In this document: positions 1 to 7,866 of the stretch, one piece after another | Position numbering within the stretch: position 1 is the stretch's first letter | Layout of the letters: each line of letters starts with the position of its first letter | Origin: Pseudomonas veronii | Lineage (GTDB): Bacteria; Pseudomonadota; Gammaproteobacteria; Pseudomonadales; Pseudomonadaceae | Reading direction: 5' to 3' | Assembly (NCBI RefSeq): GCF_001439695.1 | Contig: NZ_JYLL01000015.1 | Span: forward strand, 62,001 to 126,000 | Length of the DNA stretch: 64,000 bases | Program-made: the position numbers and the translations under genes | The notes under the pieces: model-generated | Seen by the model: only the letters and a program-made list of their open reading frames with translations | What the model was told of the DNA's origin: nothing | The model's database searches: none

Positions 1-1
1 G

Positions 2-889
2 GTCGTTGGCGATATGGCCGACACCGACGCGTTCGCAACATCGTTGCAAGGCTGCGATACGGTGTTTCATACCGCGGCGTTCTTTCGCGATAACTACAAG
101 GGCGGCAGCCACTGGGAAGCGCTCGAAAAGATCAATGTCGCCGGTACGCAAGCCCTGCTTCACCAGGCCTACCGCGCGGGGGTCCGCCGCTTCGTGCATA
201 CCTCGTCGATTGCCGTGCTCGACGGAGCCCCCGGCACCTCTATCGACGAGACATGCCTGCGGGCCGAAGCCGATGCGGATGACTACTACCGCAGCAAGAT
301 CCTCGCCGAGCGTGTCGTCTTGACGTTCCTTGAAACCCATCCCCAAATGCATGCCTGCATGGTGCTGCCCGGCTGGATGTGGGGCCCGGGCGATATGGGC
401 CCGACTTCCTCCGGACAATTGGTCAAGGACGTGATCAACGGCAAGTTACCCGGGCTGATCCCCGGCACCTTCTCCGTGGTCGATGCCCGCGATGTGGCAT
501 GTGCCCAGATCGCCGCCGCCAAACATGGGCGGCGAGGAGAGCGCTACCTCGCGGCCGGTCGCAACTTGACCATGCGCCAGTTGGTACCTGTGCTGGGGCG
601 TATCGCGGGCGTCAAAACCCCTGTTCGGCAACTGCCAGTGCCCGCGCTGTACCTGTTGGCGGCGGCGCAGGAGGTTTACGCGCGCATTACCGGCAAGCCT
701 ATTTTGCTGAGCATGGCGACGTTGCGCCTATTGATACGAGAGGAGCACCGTACCTGTTTTAACCACCACAAGAGCGAACAGGAGCTTGGCCTGAGTTTTC
801 GAGTGCTGGAGCAGACCGTTTCTGACACTGTGGCGTGGTATCGGAAACATGGCGTGGTTAAGCCAAACAAGGACGAAAACACACGATGA
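2..889 (+). CDS. NAD-dependent epimerase/dehydratase (extended SDR), 5' end outside window
   Basis: The reading frame is open from base 2, so the true start lies before the window; about 295 residues are visible. It reads like the extended short-chain dehydrogenase/reductase family, which oxidises, reduces or epimerises sugar or steroid-like substrates with NAD(P). The visible part has a VVGD strand end, the FHTAAFF segment after beta-4, a catalytic YxxxK (YYRSK) and the following PGWMWGPGD loop. The N-terminal Rossmann GxxGxxG is not visible. Its stop overlaps the start of the next gene by 4 bases (ATGA), so the two are probably translationally coupled. The substrate cannot be told from sequence. 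Confidence 0.85.
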   Translation, partial: VVGDMADTDAFATSLQGCDTVFHTAAFFRDNYKGGSHWEALEKINVAGTQALLHQAYRAGVRRFVHTSSIAVLDGAPGTSIDETCLRAEADADDYYRSKILAERVVLTFLETHPQMHACMVLPGWMWGPGDMGPTSSGQLVKDVINGKLPGLIPGTFSVVDARDVACAQIAAAKHGRRGERYLAAGRNLTMRQLVPVLGRIAGVKTPVRQLPVPALYLLAAAQEVYARITGKPILLSMATLRLLIREEHRTCFNHHKSEQELGLSFRVLEQTVSDTVAWYRKHGVVKPNKDENTR

Positions 890-1449
890 GCAAAACCATC
901 ATCCTGATGCGTCACGGCCAGCCCAAGATGGCCGCGCGCGAAAGAATCTCAATGTTCGAGATGAAAGACTGGATCGAGCAATACAACCGATCCGAAATCA
1001 TCCGCCATCCGGCTCCGGACGCCAGCCAGCAACTCGCCGCAACCGCCACCCTGGTTGTTTCAAGCAGCGCGCCTCGTGCGCTGACCTCGGTCGAGGTGCT
1101 CGGGCTGAAGCCTGCTGTCGTCGACGCGCTTTTCTGCGAAGCGCAACTGCCTTATGGCCGTTGGCGATTGCCCCGGCTATCGCCGTTTACCTGGGCATTT
1201 ATCTTCCGGGTCTTATGGCTGTGCGGTTACTCACGCAATATCGAATCCGCTGGCGCCGCAAGGTTGCGCGCCAACACGGCCGCTCAACGACTGCAGTCCC
1301 TCGCCGGTGAAGGGCCGGTTCTGCTGCTCGGTCATGGCGTGATGAATCGAATGATCGCCAAACACCTGCTCGCAGACGGTTGGACCCGCCAACAGCACAA
1401 TGGCAGCCAATATTGGAGCGCGACGGTGTATCAATACGCTGGTGTATAG
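886..1449 (+). CDS. Histidine phosphatase family protein
   Basis: This 187-residue protein starts with the phosphohistidine motif MRHGQP near residues 8–13 and has the second catalytic histidine in LLLGHGVMNRM near residue 148, as in the phosphoglycerate mutase/SixA-like branch of the histidine phosphatases. It should remove phosphate from a small molecule or protein; the substrate is unknown. The middle (residues 95–125) is hydrophobic and basic and might touch the membrane. It overlaps the upstream SDR gene by 4 bases, which suggests a joint pathway. Confidence 0.8.
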   Translation: MSKTIILMRHGQPKMAARERISMFEMKDWIEQYNRSEIIRHPAPDASQQLAATATLVVSSSAPRALTSVEVLGLKPAVVDALFCEAQLPYGRWRLPRLSPFTWAFIFRVLWLCGYSRNIESAGAARLRANTAAQRLQSLAGEGPVLLLGHGVMNRMIAKHLLADGWTRQQHNGSQYWSATVYQYAGV

Positions 1450-1697
1450 ACGGTGATCGGCTGAGCGCACGCAACCGTCCAGGTGGCACACCGCCCTGAT
1501 ACAGTGTCTTTGCTACGCGTGTGAAGTGCAGTGCTTCGGCTACGGCCAAAAGGAGCCTCACTCTCAGAAGCGCAGACAACGCTCCCGTTATGCCTGGAAC
1601 GTGAATAACGCGGCTTCACGCTCTATGGTGGAGTGCGAACAAGGACGTCATCGAGGCGGCCGAGGGACTCAGGCACTCTTTCAAGAGGATCACGCGC
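1450..1697. other. Intergenic region without a recognised gene
   Basis: Short open frames here have no ribosome binding site or family resemblance. Only the AGAGGAT ribosome binding site just before the next gene (about 1684–1690) can be recognised. Confidence 0.5.
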
Positions 1698-2738
1698 ATG
1701 GCATTCACCACCCTGATACTGGACGCCCCTGGCCCGCCGCTGCTATTTGAGGAAATCGACCGATTCCTTGAACTGGGGCTGGCCGTCACCCTGAACCTTC
1801 ATTATTTCACCGACCAGGACGGCATCAGGAACCACTACGGCGAGCGCATTCAATACGCCCAGATCAATTGCCACGACAAGTCCGCCTTCATCGCGGCGGT
1901 AATCCAGGCCGGGGGCTACAGCGTGTTCAAGACGCGCCTGAACATCCCCCTCGATGGCGAACTGATCAGCGCCGCCGCCTCCCCTGCCTTGGCAACACCG
2001 TTGCGCGCCATCGCCCAGGCAGGCGTGGGGCTTAACCACATCGACCGGCAAGAGGCCGAGCGCACTGGCGTGACGATACTGAACACACCAGGTTCCAACG
2101 CCACGGCCGTCGCTGAATACGTGGTGGCCCAAGCGGTGTTTTTATCCAGGGACCTCAGCCACTACAACACCGAAACCCATAAAGGCCACTGGTCCAAGGG
2201 CAGCCTACCTCCCGGCCAGGAGTTCTCCGAACTGACGCTGGGGCTGGTGGGCACTGGCGGCATTGCCCAACAGGTCGCTCGCAAGGCGCGGGCACTCGGC
2301 ATCAAGGTCATCGCCACCGGTTCGGAGCGCTTTACCGATCAGGTCGCACGGGACCTTGGGCTTGATCGAAGACCAACTCTCTCGCAGTTGCTCGGCGAAG
2401 CCGATGTCGTCTCGATCCATACACCACTCACGCCGCTCACACGGGGCCTGTTCGGCAGTACAGCGTTCAGCCAGATGCGCCCGGGCTCGATCCTGATCAA
2501 TACCGCCCGCGGTGGCATCGTCGACGAGGACCAACTGGCAGCGTTCATGACCCGCTTTCCCGGGCATATCAAAGCAGTCGCCATCGATACCTTTGCCCAA
2601 GAAAAGGACCGCTTCAACTCACCGCTGGCAGGCATTGCCAACGCACAACTGACGCCGCATATCGCGGGCAATACCGCAACGGCAATCAGGACGGCTTCAC
2701 GCCAGATCGTCGACAAGATCCACGCGTTCAGCCTGTAG
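1698..2738 (+). CDS. D-2-hydroxyacid dehydrogenase, NAD-binding
   Basis: The 346-residue protein belongs to the D-isomer-specific 2-hydroxyacid dehydrogenase family, which reduces 2-keto acids to D-2-hydroxyacids with NAD(P)H. The nucleotide fold starts at LGLVGTGGIAQQVARKA near residue 180. The catalytic triad can be placed: Arg in NTARGGIVDE, a Glu after DTFAQEKD, and His in TPHIAGNT near the C-terminus. The substrate-binding half is split across the first 110 and last 40 residues, as usual. AGAGGAT lies 9 bases before the ATG. The exact keto acid is not predictable. Confidence 0.88.
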   Translation: MAFTTLILDAPGPPLLFEEIDRFLELGLAVTLNLHYFTDQDGIRNHYGERIQYAQINCHDKSAFIAAVIQAGGYSVFKTRLNIPLDGELISAAASPALATPLRAIAQAGVGLNHIDRQEAERTGVTILNTPGSNATAVAEYVVAQAVFLSRDLSHYNTETHKGHWSKGSLPPGQEFSELTLGLVGTGGIAQQVARKARALGIKVIATGSERFTDQVARDLGLDRRPTLSQLLGEADVVSIHTPLTPLTRGLFGSTAFSQMRPGSILINTARGGIVDEDQLAAFMTRFPGHIKAVAIDTFAQEKDRFNSPLAGIANAQLTPHIAGNTATAIRTASRQIVDKIHAFSL

Positions 2739-2748
2739 CTGTCGACGC

Positions 2749-2943
2749 CTACCGCCGCGCCACACACTCCGCCAGCGCCGCCTCCAGCCACCCGGCCGCG
2801 CGCATTTTCAGGGCTGTGCTTCCGCATTTCGGACAGCTCGCGAACCAGTCGCCTGGCATCAGCGCGTCACTGCGCGGCGCAATGGTTTTCTTCCACTTGC
2901 AGTCTTCACACACAAAGGTGAAGGGTCTGGGTTTTATCGGCAT
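2749..2943 (-). CDS. Small zinc-ribbon protein
   Basis: A 64-residue protein beginning MPIKPRPFTF. Two CxxC pairs (CEDC at residues 12–15 and CPKC at 37–40) form a probable four-cysteine zinc ribbon. The start is favoured by an AGGAG ribosome binding site a few bases upstream on the minus strand. Such proteins are common as uncharacterised small genes in Pseudomonas; the role could be nucleic-acid binding or protein contact. It follows the small membrane protein at 2976–3233 in the same direction with a 32-base gap, so the two may form an operon. Confidence 0.7.
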   Translation of the reverse strand: MPIKPRPFTFVCEDCKWKKTIAPRSDALMPGDWFASCPKCGSTALKMRAAGWLEAALAECVARR

Positions 2944-2975
2944 GAATGGATTCTCCTGGATGGCGATACTGCGGA

Positions 2976-3233
2976 TTATTCTGTGACCGGGAGCAGCGCT
3001 TGCAGCAATTCCAGCTTGCGCAGCAGCTGCGCGACGTGTTCTCGCTCGGCGCGCAACGCCGACCGCAGCTCGCGGTTTTCCATGTCCAAGATCTGCGCCA
3101 AACGCAGATCCTTTTGATAATGGGCAAGCATTTTCCAAAGCTCGCTCAACTTCAAACAATGCTGTACCAGCACCAGCAGGATGATCCCCATCACCGCCAA
3201 TGCCCCCGTCGAAACCACTTCCGACATACTCAT
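2976..3233 (-). CDS. Small membrane protein with coiled coil
   Basis: An 85-residue protein starting MSMSEVVSTG. One hydrophobic helix spans about residues 9–24 and is followed by a long charged heptad-like helix rich in Leu, Glu and Arg. This gives an N-terminal membrane anchor with a cytoplasmic coiled coil. The ATG at 3233 follows GGAAGG at good spacing, so I prefer it to the longer open frame that reads upstream. No family is recognised. It is transcribed away from the WYL regulator at 3353. Confidence 0.6.
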   Translation of the reverse strand: MSMSEVVSTGALAVMGIILLVLVQHCLKLSELWKMLAHYQKDLRLAQILDMENRELRSALRAEREHVAQLLRKLELLQALLPVTE

Positions 3234-3301
3234 GTTCACATCCTTCCATCCCTTCGAGATATTCCGAAGACAGCGACACGATATGTAGTGATTTGCGACA
3301 G

Positions 3302-3316
3302 GTCTAGAATGTAGAC
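3302..3316. promoter_or_regulatory. Inverted repeat upstream of WYL regulator gene
   Basis: GTCTA-gaatg-TAGAC is a perfect 5-5-5 inverted repeat ending 36 bases before the regulator start. BrxR/CapW-type WYL proteins are known to bind inverted repeats at their own promoter, so this is a candidate autoregulatory operator. Binding is inferred only from position and symmetry. Confidence 0.45.
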
Positions 3317-3320
3317 TTAT

Positions 3321-3352
3321 ACAGGTAAAGTATTCACGCACATGGAGCAGGT
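3321..3352 (+). repeat. Leader repeat copy A (shared with 6385–6407)
   Basis: ACAGGTAAA (3321–3329) followed 12 bases later by ATGGAGCAGGT (3342–3352) sits directly before the WYL regulator start. The same two blocks in the same order occur at 6385–6407, separated by only 3 bases. The ATGGAGCAGGTATGA segment also encodes a four-codon mini-ORF (M-E-Q-V) whose stop overlaps the regulator start. Confidence 0.6.
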
Positions 3353-4228
3353 ATGAAACGCAAGCAATCCATCGAACAAGTGCGCTGGGACCTGGCACTT
3401 CGCTATCGTTTGATCGAGACCGTCGCCTGGTGGGAAGGCCGCCTGACCACGGGGCACTTGATCCAGAGCTTCGGCATCAGCCGCCAGCAAGCCTCCAAGG
3501 ACATCAATACCTACATCAATGAACATGCGCCCCGAAACTTGACATATGACAAGCAACGCAAGGGCTATGTACCGAGCAAACACTTCAAGCCGCTGTTCAT
3601 CGATGACAGCGCCAGTGCCTACCTGCACCTGCTTTACCAGAACAATGAACGGGCGCCGCACATCGAAGGCCTGGCCCTGGCATATGCCCATACCAAGGTG
3701 CTCGAAGTGCCGGACCGGCCGATCCGGCCAGAGATCCTGCGCCCCTTGCTCGCGGCATGCCGCGACGGTCTACGCCTGGAGACCGAGTACGTATCGCTCA
3801 ATACCCCGAACGTGGAAATCCGCCTGATTGCCCCTCACACCCTGGTGTACACCGGGATGCGCTGGCATGTGCGCGCTTACTGCGAGAAGAATCGGCAGTA
3901 CCGCGACTTTGTGCTGAGCCGCCTGCGCGGTGAGCCGGACCTGCTCGACGCGTCGCAGAACACACGGGAACTGGACGAAGACTGGAATACCGAAGTGCCG
4001 ATCATCTTCGCCCCCGATGGCCGCTTGAACGCGGCGCAGCAGGCCATCATCGAAACCGACTTCGGCATGACCGACGGGCAACTGGTGGTGTCCAGTCGCA
4101 AGGCACTGGTGAAGTACGTCTTGCGCCGCTATCAGGTCGACCCGCGCAACCAGGCGACCAACCCCGAGGCCCAGCAGATCGTGGTCACCAATCTCAAAGA
4201 GTTGAAACCGTGGTTGATGCATGATTGA
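3353..4228 (+). CDS. WYL-domain transcriptional regulator, BrxR/CapW-like
   Basis: The 291-residue protein has an N-terminal winged helix (about residues 1–95, with a recognition-helix region ISRQQASKDINTYI), a central WYL domain (about 120–190, with PHTLVYTGMRWHVRAYC) and a C-terminal WCX-like segment (ALVKYVLRRYQVDP). This is the layout of the BrxR/CapW repressors, which control phage-defence operons such as BREX and CBASS, and of related regulators in other settings. GGAGCAGG lies just before the ATG. The gene is tail-to-tail with the ankyrin gene and overlaps its 3' end by 35 bases. That arrangement is unusual, since such regulators normally sit at the head of the operon they control. No classical defence effector is recognised beside it. 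Confidence 0.8.
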   Translation: MKRKQSIEQVRWDLALRYRLIETVAWWEGRLTTGHLIQSFGISRQQASKDINTYINEHAPRNLTYDKQRKGYVPSKHFKPLFIDDSASAYLHLLYQNNERAPHIEGLALAYAHTKVLEVPDRPIRPEILRPLLAACRDGLRLETEYVSLNTPNVEIRLIAPHTLVYTGMRWHVRAYCEKNRQYRDFVLSRLRGEPDLLDASQNTRELDEDWNTEVPIIFAPDGRLNAAQQAIIETDFGMTDGQLVVSSRKALVKYVLRRYQVDPRNQATNPEAQQIVVTNLKELKPWLMHD

Positions 4229-4853
4229 GGCGCATGTCCTGCCAGAGGCGCAGCGCACGCAGGCAATTGTCGATCTCGGCCGCGAGTAAGCGCTGTGCCA
4301 GTTCATGCTGGCCGTTGAGCAGAGCAATATTGCGCAGCGTATTGCCCTGGTGATTCTTCGCGCCCAGATCAAGACCGAACGTCATGGCGCGGTCGATGAA
4401 GTACCGCGCGGCCTTCAAGTGCCCATTGAGCAGCAGCCAATGCAGTGGCGTGTTCCCCAGCCCATCGCGGTCATTGAGGCTGGCACCCAGGCGGTAGCGG
4501 GCTTGCAGGGTTTTGACATTGCCGTATCGCGCAGGCAGGTGGATGTATTTGTCGTGGGGCATGAAGCTGCCCAGGCCGGCCCAGCCGCGAATCTGCGGGT
4601 TGCCCTGGGCGCCGAGTGACTCCAGCGTGTCGATCAGGCCGCTGCGGTTCAGCCGGTAAGCCATGTCCAGCGGCGTGTCACCCGCCAGGTCACGCTGATT
4701 CAAGCCGGACGGATCGAGAGGCGGCGCCTCATCGAACAGCACGCAGAGGTGCCAGTCGCTGAGGCCAAGCTCGGCGCGATCATCGATGCGCTCAAACAGA
4801 GTGATCGGCCGCCCCACACACAACGTCGTGAGCGTCACGCCTCGAGCGAACAT
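4194..4853 (-). CDS. Ankyrin-repeat protein in WYL-associated operon
   Basis: A 219-residue protein with ankyrin-type repeats: DLAGDTPLDMAYRLNRSGLIDTL at about residues 55–77, DGLGNTPLHWLLLNGHLKAA at about 129–148 and NHQGNTLRNIALLNGQHELA at about 167–186. Ankyrin repeats mediate protein contacts; there is no enzyme motif and no signal peptide. Its start overlaps the 3' end of the 490-residue gene by 19 bases, so the two form one transcription unit. Its 3' end overlaps the convergent WYL gene. Partner and function are unknown. Confidence 0.75.
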   Translation of the reverse strand: MFARGVTLTTLCVGRPITLFERIDDRAELGLSDWHLCVLFDEAPPLDPSGLNQRDLAGDTPLDMAYRLNRSGLIDTLESLGAQGNPQIRGWAGLGSFMPHDKYIHLPARYGNVKTLQARYRLGASLNDRDGLGNTPLHWLLLNGHLKAARYFIDRAMTFGLDLGAKNHQGNTLRNIALLNGQHELAQRLLAAEIDNCLRALRLWQDMRLNHASTTVSTL

Positions 4854-6307
4854 GCGCCGAAGAAACGCTCGAAGAGCGGCGTAGGCAAATGCTTGTCGTC
4901 CAACAGACCGAAGTGCTTGCCCACGTTGCGTCCCAGGGCCATCAGTGTGTTTGCGCTGTTTTTCGTGCCGGCGTACCCGGCGCTCAAGATCGACTCGACG
5001 CGCGCGTCACCGGTCGACTCTCGCTGATACGCCCGCCCCGTGATCATGACGTCTACCAGACACACGCTGACGCGCTCATCGCCCAAGGTGAAAGGCTCCA
5101 GCACCTCGCTCGCCAAGACGGCACGCAAGCCGTCCTCGCCACCGGCGACAATCCGCTCCAGCGCTTCGAGTGAGCGGTCGAAGAGGTCGAACTCCTGCAT
5201 CGAAAACGCAAAACAGTAGTCCTGAGCGGTAGCCCGCGAGATCGGACGCGCGTGGTGCGGATGAATCGACAACCAGTCAACGAACGAGGCTTTATCGCTT
5301 TTTCCACCCTGGCGACGGAACAGCAGATAGTCGTTGATGACCTGACTGAAAGGGTTCCCCGTCGGCACCCAGCCCGTGCTGTCACGTTCTTCGGGTTCCG
5401 GCAGGTCAACCACCGGCACGGCTGACTTAGGCGTCCACCCAAAGCACCGCAGGTCATAGCCAAGCACAAACAGGCTGGCCTCGAACGCATGGCACCGCGC
5501 AGGCAGCGCGCCTTGCTCGGCGAACCAGCCGGTGCGCTCGAGCACGGCGCGGATAATCCAGCCCAACCGCACTTGCCAGCGGGCCCATGTCTCATAGCTG
5601 ATCGAAGAGAACTGAGGCGCGGCCAGGCCGTTCAAAAATGCTCCGGGGTTGCGGATCTGGCTGCCACGAGCGGCTCCGGACGGGAAAGCCAGCAAGGGTT
5701 TGCCGCTCCCGGTCCATTGCTGGCGAAACAGTGAATACAGCATGCCTATCGCTGCGCCGACGCGGCTGTCATAGATGGGGGAGCCCGACGAATCAAACAA
5801 CGCATGAATCTTGGTCAGGCCCGCATCGAAACGCTCGACGCTGATCGCATCGAGATCATCCAGGTCATTTTTGCCATCGAGCGACATCAGCCCGGCCATC
5901 TTTTGCAGATAGCTCGACAGCTTGCCGTTTGCGGCCAGCCGGTGCAAAAACGGAATGGCGCCCCGCACACCGCCCCAACGAAGAATCTGCAGGCAGGCTT
6001 GAAGCGCTTGCTGGTCATTCCCCTGATTGACCGCACTCGTCAGCCATTCGCGAAGTTGCCCGAGAGAGCGTTGGGTTTCAGCCCAGGTGCGTGAATCCAC
6101 CGAGCATTGGTGAGCATCCTGCCAGCTTGCCTTCCAGCGATAGTGCCCAAGCACCTGCTCGATGCCCTGGACATCAGCCGTCAAACCGCCAGGCACGAAT
6201 TTGCTCGACTTGAAGCGCAGCTTGAAGGTCAGCGTCGGCAAGTTCGCTGCAAGCCATGCGATGAAGGACTCAACTTCAGGTTGCGCCAGGAACTGTTCGC
6301 GCTGCAT
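4835..6307 (-). CDS. Protein of unknown function, first gene of WYL-associated operon
   Basis: I do not recognise this 490-residue protein with certainty. The start at 6307 (MQREQFLAQPEV) is chosen because AAGGTGG lies just upstream; a longer open frame to 6352 lacks such a site. There is no signal peptide or membrane helix. A central segment with PIYDSRVGAAIG, then a FEASLFVLGYDLRCF helix, faintly recalls uncharacterised proteins with a helix-hairpin-helix DNA-glycosylase-like (OGG) fold; this is weak and from memory. The C-terminal part contains SAGYAGTKNSANTLMALGRN. It is cotranscribed with the ankyrin gene. DNA or nucleic-acid action is a guess. Confidence 0.6.
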   Translation of the reverse strand: MQREQFLAQPEVESFIAWLAANLPTLTFKLRFKSSKFVPGGLTADVQGIEQVLGHYRWKASWQDAHQCSVDSRTWAETQRSLGQLREWLTSAVNQGNDQQALQACLQILRWGGVRGAIPFLHRLAANGKLSSYLQKMAGLMSLDGKNDLDDLDAISVERFDAGLTKIHALFDSSGSPIYDSRVGAAIGMLYSLFRQQWTGSGKPLLAFPSGAARGSQIRNPGAFLNGLAAPQFSSISYETWARWQVRLGWIIRAVLERTGWFAEQGALPARCHAFEASLFVLGYDLRCFGWTPKSAVPVVDLPEPEERDSTGWVPTGNPFSQVINDYLLFRRQGGKSDKASFVDWLSIHPHHARPISRATAQDYCFAFSMQEFDLFDRSLEALERIVAGGEDGLRAVLASEVLEPFTLGDERVSVCLVDVMITGRAYQRESTGDARVESILSAGYAGTKNSANTLMALGRNVGKHFGLLDDKHLPTPLFERFFGACSLEA

Positions 6308-6384
6308 GCAGACCACCTTGCCAGTAATATCGAATGGCCACACCCTAAGCAAAATCAGCGACCCCGTCCACGATGTTTGTCCGT

Positions 6385-6407
6385 ACAGGTAAACAAATGG
6401 AGCAGGT
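6385..6407 (+). repeat. Leader repeat copy B (shared with 3321–3352)
   Basis: ACAGGTAAA (6385–6393) and ATGGAGCAGGT (6397–6407) repeat the two blocks found just before the WYL regulator. This copy lies about 78 bases upstream of the operon start at 6307. It also falls in an imperfect inverted repeat TGTTT..CC / GG.AAACA (6374–6395). It may be a second operator or the remains of a duplicated leader. Confidence 0.55.
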
Positions 6408-6644
6408 TCTCAGGCCCGGACTAGACGCTTCTCGACCATCGCCAGGGTTCGGCCGAAACAGACATATGAACGGTTCAGACACGCCGTTTCTGTTTACACG
6501 CGGCCCATCGACTTATGCATCGACGTGCCTTTGCAACGCATGCGCGAGATCGATGTGCCCGGCACCCGCAAGGATCATCAGCGGCGGTCATGCCTCGACT
6601 CCGACTTGGGCTATATGAACTATCGAATGTTGCAGATCATCTAA
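6393..6644 (+). pseudogene. Probable gene remnant, unidentified
   Basis: A frame of 83 codons opens right after a stop at 6390–6392 and runs to TAA at 6642–6644 without a credible start codon near its beginning. The second half uses strongly GC-ending codons typical of real Pseudomonas genes (for example PIDLCIDVPLQRM, EIDVPGTRKD, DSDLGYMNYRML). It therefore looks like the 3' end of a gene whose beginning is lost. I could not assign a family. It starts within leader repeat copy B. Confidence 0.35.
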
Positions 6645-6857
6645 AACCTTCGATCTAAATCATTCTCAACAATAACAAACAATAAGTTAGCCAACTAAGC
6701 ATTTAAAACAACTGTGCGAAAAGACATTCAGCTGACTTCATATCGCTATAACGACCAAGCCTGGCATTCTTTTATTTTCACATATATTTTACATCCCCCT
6801 ACATATGCTAATGTCATTACGACATCAGCGCTGTTCAACCAGGTTTAAGGAGTGTGT
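6645..6857. other. AT-rich leader region upstream of cheV
   Basis: This stretch is clearly richer in A and T than its surroundings. It holds a run of A-rich CA-type motifs (AACAATAACAAA, 6668–6679) and an inverted repeat GCTaATGTC-attac-GACATcAGC at 6807–6829. The ribosome binding site AAGGAG is at 6847–6852. The promoter of the signalling cluster is probably here, but I cannot place -35/-10 elements with confidence. Confidence 0.45.
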
Positions 6858-7790
6858 ATGACCGGTGTACTGGCCTCCGTTAACAGCCGCACACAACTGG
6901 TCGGGCAGAACAGGCTCGAACTGTTGCTGTTCCGCTTCAACAATCACCAACTGTACGGGATCAACGTATTCAAAGTTCGTGAAGTTATCCGCTGCCCGAA
7001 GTTATCATCGATACCAAAGTCTAATAACAATATTTGTGGCGTGGCCAATATCCGAGGTGTCTGCATCCCTATTCTTGACCTGGCCATGGCAACGGGACTG
7101 CCCGGAGTCGAGGATCAGGAAAGCGCTTTTATAATACTTACGGAGTACAACAATCGCGTTCAGGGTTTCCTCGTCTACGCGGTCGAACACATCGTCAATC
7201 TGAACTGGGAAGACATCCATCCGCCGCCCAAGGGCAGTGGTGAGAACAATTACCTGACGGCCGTCACCCGCACGGACGACCGCCTGGTCGAGATCATCGA
7301 TGTTGAAAAGGTGCTGACAGAAATATCGCCATCGTCCGAGGAAATATCCAGCGGCGTAATCGATCACGAAGTCACCCAGCAGGCGCGACACCTGCGGGTG
7401 TTGACCGTGGACGACTCGATGGTCGCGCGCAAACAGGTGACCCGCTGCCTGGAAACCGTGGGCGTCGAGGTAGTGGCCTTGAACGATGGCCGACAAGCGC
7501 TGGACTACCTGCGCGCCATGCTCGACGAAGGGCGCAAGCCGGATGAGGAGTTTCTGATGATGATCTCCGACATCGAGATGCCGGAGATGGATGGCTACAC
7601 CTTGACCGCCGAGATCCGCAACGACCCGCGCATGGCCAACCTGCACATTGTGCTGCACACCTCGCTCTCGGGGGGCTTCAACCAGGCCATGGTCAAGAAA
7701 GTCGGGGCCGACGACTTCCTGGCCAAGTTCCGCCCCGATGACCTGGCCGGCCGCGTCGTCTCACGTATCAAAGCCGTCAACACGAACTGA
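6858..7790 (+). CDS. cheV: Chemotaxis protein CheV (CheW–receiver fusion)
   Basis: The 310-residue protein has a CheW-like coupling domain (about residues 12–155, with VREVIRCP and GVANIRGVCIPILDLA) and a C-terminal receiver domain (about 178–305). The phosphoacceptor Asp lies in MMISDIEMPEMDGYT near residue 237 and the conserved Lys near the C-terminus in DDFLAKFRPDDL. CheV couples chemoreceptors to the CheA kinase and is tuned by phosphorylation. The ATG at 6858 has AAGGAG five bases upstream; a GTG at 6852 would overlap that site. It opens a cluster with an HD-GYP protein and a chemoreceptor, which suggests a dedicated receptor–adaptor set. Confidence 0.92.
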   Translation: MTGVLASVNSRTQLVGQNRLELLLFRFNNHQLYGINVFKVREVIRCPKLSSIPKSNNNICGVANIRGVCIPILDLAMATGLPGVEDQESAFIILTEYNNRVQGFLVYAVEHIVNLNWEDIHPPPKGSGENNYLTAVTRTDDRLVEIIDVEKVLTEISPSSEEISSGVIDHEVTQQARHLRVLTVDDSMVARKQVTRCLETVGVEVVALNDGRQALDYLRAMLDEGRKPDEEFLMMISDIEMPEMDGYTLTAEIRNDPRMANLHIVLHTSLSGGFNQAMVKKVGADDFLAKFRPDDLAGRVVSRIKAVNTN

Positions 7791-7836
7791 CGCTCCACGA
7801 CAACAACACTCAAGCCAAGGAGGCTGCAAGGAAACG

Positions 7837-7848
7837 AATAAGAACAAA
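7837..7848 (+). promoter_or_regulatory. Candidate Hfq/Crc CA motif before HD-GYP gene
   Basis: AATAAGAACAAA matches AANAANAANAAN perfectly and ends 18 bases before the ATG at 7867, just upstream of AGAGGG. In Pseudomonas, Hfq with Crc binds AANAANAA at ribosome binding sites to repress translation in rich carbon sources. Function here is inferred from sequence. Confidence 0.45.
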
Positions 7849-7866
7849 ATCAACAGAGGGCAAATC

